A stretch of DNA of 7,467 bases from SM23-62 sp964575235 (GTDB lineage Bacteria; Bacteroidota; Bacteroidia; Bacteroidales; SM23-62): positions 1 through 7,467 of the forward strand of contig CAZNQG010000137.1 of NCBI GenBank assembly GCA_964575235.1. The letters are read 5' to 3'. Every line of letters starts with the position of its first letter. The stretch's first letter is position 1. A program made the position numbers and the translations under genes. The notes under the pieces are model-generated. The model saw only the letters and a program-made list of their open reading frames with translations, had not been told where the DNA came from and did no database searches. Below, one piece after another: positions 1 through 5,398 of this stretch.

Positions 1-641
1 GATTCCAGTTCGGGATAGTGAGGATTCCAGTCATCGCCGGGCAAGCTCTGATGTGGAGATGATGCTTCGCCAGCATTATTTTCATGCTCATTGACAGAAA
101 ACGGGATGATAGCATTATCATACGATGCGTCAGTGTCCGTCTCAGATAGAATTTGATTCCGTCCCGGATTCAGCCGTAGCAAAATGCCGGGGGAAATACC
201 TAGATATTCCATTCCCTCTCTGCCAAGCAAATCACGAACCTCCCTGTAAGCGTCTTCGGAATAGTCGTTAAATGATCCTTCAAAACGTGACAGTCCAGGT
301 TCCTCGTCGCAAGCACCGGCTATGATCCGGCGTAAATAGTCTGTGGTCTCAGGATTGAGCGGCTCTTCGCCATTTTCGGTATGGACAGATAAATCCGATC
401 CCATCCGCATTTTGTCAAATACTTCGCCAAACAGGGAATCTTCGACGTTTCTATAAGCCGCAGTACCCTCCCGAATTTCAGGACCGGCGTAGAGAGATTC
501 CAAAACATATTGCGCAACCGTTCGTCTGGAAAGAAGGCCGTATTTTCGTAAAACGTCCAGGAAGCATAAAGCCTCTCTTGCTCCCATGAGTATTTTTGGT
601 TTGGGACACTTATAAAGGTTGTTTTCTAACGTATCCGGCAT
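1..641 (-). CDS. Unrecognised protein, C-terminus cut by window edge
   Basis: I do not recognise this gene. Reading the minus strand from ATG at 641 gives 213 codons with no stop up to position 1, so the 3' end lies outside the window. The protein begins MPDTLENNLYKCPKPK. A helix-rich part follows (about residues 15-80, containing ILMGAREALCFLDVLRKYG and RRTVAQYVLESLYAG). A second helical part covers residues 95-150, and from about 160 the chain is acidic and Asn/Ser-rich and looks disordered. No transmembrane segment or catalytic motif is apparent. An AAGGA motif at 651-655 sits 9 bases upstream of the ATG and overlaps the TAA stop of the preceding gene, which supports both the start and co-transcription. 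GC is lower (about 45% by eye) than in the ATPase block. Confidence is high that it is coding and nil on function. Confidence 0.8.
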   Translation of the reverse strand, partial: MPDTLENNLYKCPKPKILMGAREALCFLDVLRKYGLLSRRTVAQYVLESLYAGPEIREGTAAYRNVEDSLFGEVFDKMRMGSDLSVHTENGEEPLNPETTDYLRRIIAGACDEEPGLSRFEGSFNDYSEDAYREVRDLLGREGMEYLGISPGILLRLNPGRNQILSETDTDASYDNAIIPFSVNEHENNAGEASSPHQSLPGDDWNPHYPELE

Positions 642-653
642 AATACGAATTCC

Positions 654-1259
654 TTAGATCAGTTCCTGTCCAGGCGGCTTGAGTAAAGGTTCGGGAATAC
701 CGTTTTCCACGGATTCGACCCCAGATGTCAGACCGGGGCCGGGCGGGAACGATTCTGGTAGGGGATTCCGAGGTTGTAAATCTGACATAGGGCTGGTTAC
801 TATCGGTTCAGTCACTTCCGGGCCGGAACACCAGTCCGGTACATCGGGTGTCACTTCCCAGATATCCTCAATCAACTCGGGCAAATTGATTTCATCCTCC
901 TGTTTTTCCGGCATATCCGCTTCCTCCGGTACGATAAGAGCGACAGTACTAAAATCCACCTCATCAACCACTGCTGGGTCAGCCTCGGCATCTGGCAAGC
1001 TGAACGGATGCCTTTCCCATACGGTTGGTACCTGAAGACGCCTGCCTCCCTTGCGGAACAGGCGACGAGGACGAAACCATTTTTTCAGAAGGGACCGGCA
1101 GATTCTCGATACGCGTCGGGCGGACCTTTTTATGCCGACTTGAAAGCTACATCCTCTGTCCCAGTACTCGCAACTCCCGCAATGAAGGATGTCAGGAACG
1201 AAATCGTTCATCAGCGGACAAAACACCCTGGTTTTTTTGGAATTATTATTGATATTCAT
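654..1259 (-). CDS. Cys-knuckle protein with basic segment and acidic Pro-rich tail (hypothetical)
   Basis: This is a 201-residue protein of unknown function built from three contrasting parts. Residues 14-37 hold a C-x12-C-x2-C-x6-C pattern (Cys14, 27, 30, 37) with aromatic and acidic residues between, typical of a small zinc knuckle. Residues 43-75 are strongly basic, with many Arg/Lys and the run KKWFRPRRLFRKGGRR, and could bind nucleic acid or acidic lipid. From about residue 80 to the end it is acidic and rich in Pro, Val and Glu, with no predicted fold. The start ATG at 1259 has AAGGG at 1265-1269, 5 bases upstream. The TAA stop at 654-656 overlaps the SD of the next gene. It may be an adaptor linking operon components, but that is only inference from its layout. 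Confidence 0.78.
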   Translation of the reverse strand: MNINNNSKKTRVFCPLMNDFVPDILHCGSCEYWDRGCSFQVGIKRSARRVSRICRSLLKKWFRPRRLFRKGGRRLQVPTVWERHPFSLPDAEADPAVVDEVDFSTVALIVPEEADMPEKQEDEINLPELIEDIWEVTPDVPDWCSGPEVTEPIVTSPMSDLQPRNPLPESFPPGPGLTSGVESVENGIPEPLLKPPGQELI

Positions 1260-1304
1260 ATTCGCCCTTATTTCACCAATTACCCTATGAATTTATATTT
1301 CCAA
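1260..1304 (-). other. Short AT-rich spacer with ribosome-binding site
   Basis: This 45-base spacer separates the TAA of the ATPase-tail gene from the ATG of the Cys-knuckle gene and is one of the longest gaps in the operon. It is AT-rich and carries the SD AAGGG at 1265-1269. I see no convincing hairpin terminator in it, so transcription probably continues through. Confidence 0.55.
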
Positions 1305-2103
1305 TTAATCCAGTACCCAAGTCCAGTCATAGCCCGCACTTGCGCATGTCTCAAAATCAAGCACTTCGATACGCCCCATCCGTTTTTGATTATGGGTTTG
1401 CTTTTTCTTCTCGGTATGCGGTTGGTTTTGCCCCTTTTTGCTCTCCCCCGCTCCGCCAGAATCCCCGCCGGTCTCGGTCCCCTGCCCTCCGTTCTCTGTA
1501 CCGGGATCACACCGCAAAAGTGGTAGTACCCCGTCATCCCCCTGCATATCTCTCGAATCACCCTCACCCGATGCCTTGAGTTCCCGCCCTATCCTTTTCT
1601 CAAGCTCCCTTCGGCCCGACTTATTCCTTGCCACGACAATCACCAGGTCGATCTGAAGTATCCGGGACAGCTCTATAGCCTTCTTTGCCTCGTAAGCGGG
1701 CTTGCTGGTGCAACTGACCTGTATCGCCATCCGCCAGGAGCCTTCGGAACCGTCTCTGCCGTGTTCCCCCATCCCCGCCAGCAGGTCGGGCTGTACACCG
1801 CATATGCCCAGGCCCTCACCCGGCGGGAAGAACGCAATATCGGGAAGGCATCTTTCCAGGGCCTTTTTCACGCCCTGAACCATAAACTCATGCCCCACGC
1901 CCGACTTATACCTGGCTATCTTCAGGCCCAGGGCGTGCCCCCACCTGTTTCCCTTTTCCGTGGGGATAAAGAACTGCAACCTTGATCCGACCTTGTCGCC
2001 GGGCCTGATCATGCCGAGCTTCTCCAGGTTCTTTCGTGCCCGGTACTCCCTTGCCCGGTCGATATCTACCGCCTCGCACCTCTGCTCTATGGTCTCCAGG
2101 GGA
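1305..2103 (-). CDS. C-terminal part of a HerA-like ATPase gene: PD-(D/E)XK-like domain with Gly/Lys-rich tail; 5' end in the gap
   Basis: The frame is open from the N gap to a TAA at 1305 (265 residues visible). ATG at 2012 is only an internal Met: the 30 codons upstream are open, charged and helical, reading ETIEQRCEAVDIDRAREYR. After this linker comes a region like the PD-(D/E)XK nuclease-fold tails attached to some DUF87/HerA-type ATPases: a helix containing GHEFMVQGVKKALE, a strand with PDLLA carrying the candidate metal-binding Asp, a strand reading MAIQVSCTSKP, then a helix and a strand DLVIVVARNKSG. Where active members have Glu in that strand (E-x-K/E-V-E), this protein shows Gln, so it may be inactive. 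The last 90 or so residues are low-complexity (Gly, Glu, Lys). It most likely continues the ORF starting at 2440. The two visible parts are out of register across the 100 N, but N count is not the true gap length. Confidence 0.7.
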
Positions 2104-2203
2104 NNNNNNNNNNNNNNNNNNNNNNNNNNNNNNNNNNNNNNNNNNNNNNNNNNNNNNNNNNNNNNNNNNNNNNNNNNNNNNNNNNNNNNNNNNNNNNNNN
2201 NNN
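2104..2203. other. Assembly gap (100 N)
   Basis: Exactly 100 consecutive N separate the Walker B part of the ATPase from its probable C-terminal domain. A round 100 is the usual placeholder for a scaffold join of unknown size, so reading frames cannot be carried across it and real sequence is missing. Compared with related ATPases, only the end of the ATPase core and a linker would need to be absent. Confidence 0.97.
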
Positions 2204-2440
2204 CCGGACGCAGAGGCTGTTGGTAAGGCGGAACACGATACGCGTCGCCAGGTTTCCCAACAGAGCCGGGGGCAGTTCCGAAGGTATCTGGTCCACGGCG
2301 GTAACGGACACTCCGTGCTTTCTGGCGATTCTCAGGAGCCGCACGACAAGGGGCTCGCCCAGGTCGTACCTTAGCATTTTCTGTCGCGAGACATGCAGGT
2401 GGGCCTCCTCGATGACCAGGACTATTTCGGTGTGGTTCAT
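2204..2440 (-). CDS. Walker B half of HerA/FtsK-like (DUF87-type) ATPase, 3' end in the gap
   Basis: The first 79 residues are visible before the gap. They carry the second half of a HerA-type motor: a hydrophobic strand ending in the Walker B signature VLVIEEAH (Glu11, Glu12, His14), a charged helix, then GVSVTAVDQIPSELPPALLG, whose Gln51 matches the polar sensor residue after strand 4, and NLATRIVFRLTN, matching the conserved 'thin out, Arg, Phe-Arg' segment of the family. No Walker A lies in this ORF; it is in the ORF just upstream. ATG at 2440 overlaps the upstream TGA as ATGA, and GGAGG at 2448-2452 lies 7 bases before it. The two chains would therefore be made together by coupled re-initiation or joined by a -1 frameshift. 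It probably continues beyond the gap into the 1305-2103 region. Confidence 0.8.
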
Positions 2441-3345
2441 ATCCTGCCCTCCCTCACGGCCATAAACCAGTTCAGGAAGAGGCCGGTGAAAACGTCGATT
2501 TCCGAGGGACTCAGGTCGGCCATCCGTATGATCAGGGCTCTCTGCATGACCTGTTCCGGTATGAGCGAATGCCTGGCGTTCAGTGCCGGAAAGCTCTGCA
2601 ATAGGCCGTGAAATCTGTTGACGAGGGTTTCAAGGAAACCGGCATGCCTGCTCTGAGACGAGAACTTGCTTGTAACCAGTTTCTGAAAAACCTCCGTAAA
2701 GAGCGGATAATCGTTTGATCCGCCGAGAACGCCGTTTACCCGGTACATCTCACCTACAATTTTAAGCAGCAGGTTGCAACTGCCGTCCCTCAGGAACAGG
2801 CACTCCCTGAGAACTCCCACCACCCGTGCCAGCCATGCGAGAGGCGATAGGATCGAGCCAACGGGATTTACGAACAGGCCCAGCGGAAACGCTCTCGCCC
2901 TTATGACGAGCAGCTTCTCCACCGGAAAACGGTGAATGAGCCAGCCGTACTCGTCGGCAACGTCGAGAATGAACACGCGGATGTCTTCCTCCATCCATCC
3001 CTCGATCATGTGCCCGGTAATGCTGGATTTACCGGAGCCGGTCACGCCGAAGACGCCGGTATTTCCGGAAAGCTCGGTATTCGGATGGCGATAGGGATAA
3101 CGTATCGTATCGCCGACCAGCAGCCGGCCCAGCATCCGGCCCTCGGACGGAAGGTCCGTTGGCGTTGCGAAAACCGGTTCCTTTCCCAGCGTCGAGAACT
3201 TCTGCCTGTACATGACCTGCAGGAGTTGCAGAACGTCATCCCGGTATTCGGGAAAGAGCTTGGCGTTCTCGACCAGACGCAAAACCTTCGGATCATCACG
3301 CCCAATCTGATCGGCCAACCTCTCTATCATGTAGAGAGGAACCAT
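2437..3345 (-). CDS. Walker A half of HerA/FtsK-like (DUF87-type) ATPase
   Basis: This 302-residue chain is the N-terminal half of a HerA-type P-loop motor, the class that pumps DNA or protein through a hexameric ring. Residues 1-70 are a helical lead-in. Residues 71-90 look like the short beta-rich HAS-barrel remnant before the P-loop (MLGRLLVGDTIRYPY). The Walker A is GVTGSGKSS, with Lys106. The next strand carries VFILDVADEYGWL (Asp128, Glu132), the conserved acidic motif following the P-loop in HerA proteins. The rest is helical insert. The ORF stops at AVREGRI exactly where the Walker B strand should begin, and that strand starts the next ORF. I chose ATG at 3345, not the upstream codon at 3402, because AAGGA at 3354-3358 is 8 bases before it and the choice removes a 55-base overlap with the membrane-protein gene. 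Confidence 0.85.
   Translation of the reverse strand: MVPLYMIERLADQIGRDDPKVLRLVENAKLFPEYRDDVLQLLQVMYRQKFSTLGKEPVFATPTDLPSEGRMLGRLLVGDTIRYPYRHPNTELSGNTGVFGVTGSGKSSITGHMIEGWMEEDIRVFILDVADEYGWLIHRFPVEKLLVIRARAFPLGLFVNPVGSILSPLAWLARVVGVLRECLFLRDGSCNLLLKIVGEMYRVNGVLGGSNDYPLFTEVFQKLVTSKFSSQSRHAGFLETLVNRFHGLLQSFPALNARHSLIPEQVMQRALIIRMADLSPSEIDVFTGLFLNWFMAVREGRI
2448..2452 (-). promoter_or_regulatory. Strong SD motif at the split-ATPase junction
   Basis: The minus strand reads GGAGG here, 7 bases before the ATG at 2440 and within the last codons of the Walker A ORF. It supports independent initiation of the Walker B ORF. In dnaX-type recoding an SD-like motif upstream also stimulates -1 frameshifting, so both readings are possible. 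I see no classic slippery heptamer at the junction, which favours re-initiation. Confidence 0.7.
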
Positions 3346-3346
3346 G

Positions 3347-3610
3347 TCATTTATCCTTGCCAAACACGTCGTCGAATAAACGCTTGAAGGTGATACCGGC
3401 ACCCATGGCTGCCATAAAACATAGGGCCCAGGGCATCCAGCATGGTCCCTTGAGTTTCATTGCTCCGCCCATGACCGTAAAAGACAGAACACCGGCAACC
3501 AATGCGGGCACGGCGAAACGCCATTGCCGTAAAATCGATCTACGTAATGGGCCTGCAACAATTACAACAAGCGTAAATACAAACAGCCACCAGAGGTAAT
3601 GATCATTCAT
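3347..3610 (-). CDS. Small membrane protein, about three transmembrane helices
   Basis: This 87-residue protein has hydrophobic helices at about residues 6-20 (LWWLFVFTLVVIVAG), 32-50 (FAVPALVAGVLSFTVMGG) and 58-75 (WMPWALCFMAAMGAG). Short basic loops (LRRSILRQWR, KLK) separate them, and a charged tail ends in FGKDK. I recognise no family. The start is ATG at 3610, which overlaps the TGA of the zinc-protein gene as ATGA with a G-rich motif (GGGGG) a few bases upstream; an upstream in-frame Met at 3664 would overlap the zinc gene by 58 bases. The stop at 3347-3349 lies one base from the ATPase start, and its last codons carry the ATPase SD. This spacing suggests a membrane partner or anchor for the ATPase, by context only. 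Confidence 0.78.
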   Translation of the reverse strand: MNDHYLWWLFVFTLVVIVAGPLRRSILRQWRFAVPALVAGVLSFTVMGGAMKLKGPCWMPWALCFMAAMGAGITFKRLFDDVFGKDK

Positions 3611-4110
3611 TCCAGCATCCCCCAGAAACGCAGCCACCATCCGTATAAGCGGTGCGGGCCGCAAAACATATGTTTGTTAATCCTCACGGCATGCCGGGCA
3701 CAGACTAGGGCACCACACCTCTCGCAGCGGGCGGCACAGCCTTCCTGCTTGCATACTACCCTGCCGCAAACAATACATGTCCCCAGGATAGAATTGTCAT
3801 AGGCGAGCACGGCCCCGCAGTCGCACCGCCGGGCCTGACGGTACTGGACCCTGGTCTGAACCAAACCGTCTTCCATATATCCGATTTGTTCTTCATCCCA
3901 GCCGATACCATCTGATGACGCCCTGGGCCCGATGACGTGGACGATGCGGGTACGCTGCCCTCCTTCACGCCGAACAGGATCGAGCAGTTGCTCTTTATTG
4001 GCTGTTGCGTCATACATCATCTCCCGATGCCCGTGTGACCGTCTCCATGCTCTCATGGCCCCGGCAAGCCTTCGGAACAGCCTTACAATATTGTTCAGTA
4101 ACCGGTTCAT
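3607..4110 (-). CDS. RING/treble-clef-like zinc protein
   Basis: The protein has 167 residues from ATG at 4110, with a basic N-terminus (MNRLLNNIVRLFRRLAGAMR). A charged linker follows to residue 95, then a dense ligand array: Cys96, 98, 112, 115, 120, 125, 129, 132, 137, His140, Cys150, His153. The spacing (C-x-C, C-x2-C, C-x4-C, C-x3-C-x2-C, C-x4-C-x2-H, C-x2-H) has enough ligands for two or three zinc ions and resembles RING, B-box or other binuclear treble-clef domains. The C-terminus LYGWWLRFWGMLE is aromatic and may touch a membrane. Prokaryotic RING-like families are known beside E1 enzymes, and here an E1-like gene lies two genes upstream. A ligase-type or adaptor role is inference. 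An upstream GTG at 4179, touching the previous TGA, would add 23 residues but has no SD; ATG at 4110 has a weak AAGG. Confidence 0.72.
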   Translation of the reverse strand: MNRLLNNIVRLFRRLAGAMRAWRRSHGHREMMYDATANKEQLLDPVRREGGQRTRIVHVIGPRASSDGIGWDEEQIGYMEDGLVQTRVQYRQARRCDCGAVLAYDNSILGTCIVCGRVVCKQEGCAARCERCGALVCARHAVRINKHMFCGPHRLYGWWLRFWGMLE

Positions 4111-4150
4111 TTGCCTTATATAAAACTGATACGAATTCAAATAGTGAGGG

Positions 4151-4172
4151 AAGGGAAACGATTTCCTCCCCC
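4151..4172 (-). repeat. Small imperfect hairpin with unexplained GGAGG
   Basis: On the minus strand GGAAA and TTTCC flank a CGA/TCG core (perfect 5-bp stem, 4156-4168), extendable with bulges to GGG/CCC. A GGAGG at 4165-4169 sits in the 5' arm but has no start codon at normal spacing. It lies between the 89-residue gene and the ATG of the zinc-protein gene, and could tune translation or be chance. Confidence 0.3.
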
Positions 4173-4179
4173 CATACAC

Positions 4180-4449
4180 TCAGTCAAAGATTTTTTTCAT
4201 CCGGTCGACCTCAACGCTGTTGCCCGGAATGACAATCTGCTGCTGCTCAGGCAAACGGGTTGGCACAGGATAAGTCCGCGACACGTCAACCACTGAGTTA
4301 ACCTCCTGCCGAAGCAGGGCCACCTCTGCAAGCAGCATTTGCAGAACCGGTGTTGAAGCGGCCATCTGCCGATCCCGAACTAAAACCGCCGGACGCCTTG
4401 AACCGTTTCGTCGGTTCACCGCCACCAATGAATTGCTACCACTGATCAT
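4180..4449 (-). CDS. 89-residue protein of unknown function beside the E1-like gene
   Basis: I do not recognise this small protein. It has a basic, Ser/Arg/Asn-rich N-terminus (about 1-28), an amphipathic helix at about 33-52 (PVLQMLLAEVALLRQEV) that could form a coiled coil, a Pro-rich stretch (YPVPTRLPEQQQIVIPG) and a charged end, DRMKKIFD. It has no C-terminal Gly-Gly and no clear beta-grasp pattern, so there is no direct support for a ubiquitin-like modifier, although its size and position next to the E1 make it the obvious candidate substrate or partner. ATG at 4449 has a strong SD (AAAAGGAG, 4457-4464) with 7 bases of spacing, the best in the operon, suggesting high translation. Its TGA touches the alternative GTG start of the next gene. 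Confidence 0.75.
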   Translation of the reverse strand: MISGSNSLVAVNRRNGSRRPAVLVRDRQMAASTPVLQMLLAEVALLRQEVNSVVDVSRTYPVPTRLPEQQQIVIPGNSVEVDRMKKIFD

Positions 4450-4474
4450 GACTATACTCCTTTTAAAAAAGTTG

Positions 4475-5392
4475 TTAATGAGCAGCCGAGCAAACGGGAC
4501 ACCCAGGCATCCTTACGGCACGCCTCAGGTGTACCCCCGGACCTTCCGGGCTCAACTGTTCATCTCGTCTGTTCGAAAAGTAAAAAATATTCCTTGTTAT
4601 ATCCCAGCGTTCTATGGGCTTGCCGGTTACCTTGGCCTCCATGATCTCAAGGGCAATCGTCACGCAGTGGTTGGCGACATTGCGAATATCCGGACCCGCA
4701 CCGGGTTCACCATGAAGGGTCTGGATTTCATCCGGAGAGTTAATATTCAGACAGCAGCGCAGGCAGGCCGTGGCAAGCGGCGCGGTCAGGATGACGTGAC
4801 CGCTTGCGGCTCCGGTATGCAGGGCAGCGTAAAGAATCTCAGTTTCAGTATACAATAGATCGTTAATCCGGAGCATGGCCGTCCCGTCATCAATTGCATT
4901 GATCACAATCGATGATCTTCTTGCAAGGCGGCGCAACTCAGCATCCGGAAGATCCATGACGTTGTACGGGTACGGGATCACCCGGCTCAAGGGATAGTCC
5001 CTCTGGATCTTGTCCTTTGCCGCATAGACCTTTCTCTGGCGGACCTGACCGGCCTCGTAGATCGTTCTGCCGCCCCGTGTATGCTTGTGGTCCACCACGT
5101 CAAAGTCGATTAGATGGATAATTATTCTGGCAACGGCGGCCAGAAAATAGGCCAGATACCCGCCCATAGCCCCGGCGCCGAATATCAGGACTTCGCTTTC
5201 ATCCAGCATATGGGAAGGCGGAACTTGTCCATCCGTATTCACCGAAGAAGCAGTTGGCCTAACAGGTGCATTTCTTATTGTCGGTACGTCAGAGTGCGTA
5301 ACCGATTCATTGTGGCTCAGGTATTTCACAAACGGATCTGCCCGGTGAACCATTACCCTACCGCCGGGAAGTTTTACTCTTCGCTTTTTCAT
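4475..5392 (-). CDS. E1-like ThiF/MoeB-family adenylating enzyme
   Basis: This 305-residue protein belongs to the family that activates the C-terminus of ubiquitin-like or sulfur-carrier proteins by adenylation. Residues 68-78 form the dinucleotide-fold glycine loop (VLIFGAGAMGG). A strand then ends in DFD (96-98), the ATP-ribose/Mg site, Lys121 matches the catalytic Lys after the loop, and NAIDDG (165-170) with Arg175 and Asn177 matches the conserved Asp and R-x-x-N helix. Cys210/213 and Cys298/301 form the paired C-x2-C structural zinc site of MoeB and ThiF, so the zinc subdomain is intact. Two points are odd: the usual S-N-L-x-R after DxD reads K-H-T-R, and the first 60 residues are a basic, disordered leader absent from MoeB. 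Candidate active cysteines are Cys214 and Cys243. The start at 5392 has AGAGGA at 5403-5408, only 6 bases after the upstream stop. Confidence 0.88.
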   Translation of the reverse strand: MKKRRVKLPGGRVMVHRADPFVKYLSHNESVTHSDVPTIRNAPVRPTASSVNTDGQVPPSHMLDESEVLIFGAGAMGGYLAYFLAAVARIIIHLIDFDVVDHKHTRGGRTIYEAGQVRQRKVYAAKDKIQRDYPLSRVIPYPYNVMDLPDAELRRLARRSSIVINAIDDGTAMLRINDLLYTETEILYAALHTGAASGHVILTAPLATACLRCCLNINSPDEIQTLHGEPGAGPDIRNVANHCVTIALEIMEAKVTGKPIERWDITRNIFYFSNRRDEQLSPEGPGVHLRRAVRMPGCPVCSAAH

Positions 5393-5398
5393 GGTTCA

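Noticed and set aside
320..517. Minus-strand 65-codon ORF
   Set aside because: It is out of frame with the longer open frame 1-641, which has an SD and better codon pattern.
679..1035. Plus-strand Ser/Gly-rich 118-codon frame
   Set aside because: It is antisense to the acidic Pro-rich tail of the 654-1259 gene. Its composition is the mirror of that low-complexity sequence.
1231..1238. A7 run in the minus-strand codons Ser-Lys-Lys-Thr of the Cys-knuckle gene as a slippery site
   Set aside because: It is eight codons from the start, no useful alternative frame follows and no SD-type stimulator fits, so it is probably just a Lys-Lys run.
1008..1526. Plus-strand 172-codon frame
   Set aside because: It crosses two minus-strand genes and their spacer, has low-complexity composition and is antisense to real coding sequence.
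1960..2440. Reading frames in both orientations that run through the N block
   Set aside because: They exist only because N are translated as X. The gap length is unknown, so their frames and ends are meaningless.
3346..3402. Upstream start of the Walker A ORF at 3402
   Set aside because: It would overlap the membrane-protein gene by 55 bases without an SD. ATG at 3345 has AAGGA at good spacing.
4433..4858. Plus-strand 141-codon frame
   Set aside because: It is antisense to the E1-like gene, whose motifs establish the minus strand as coding.
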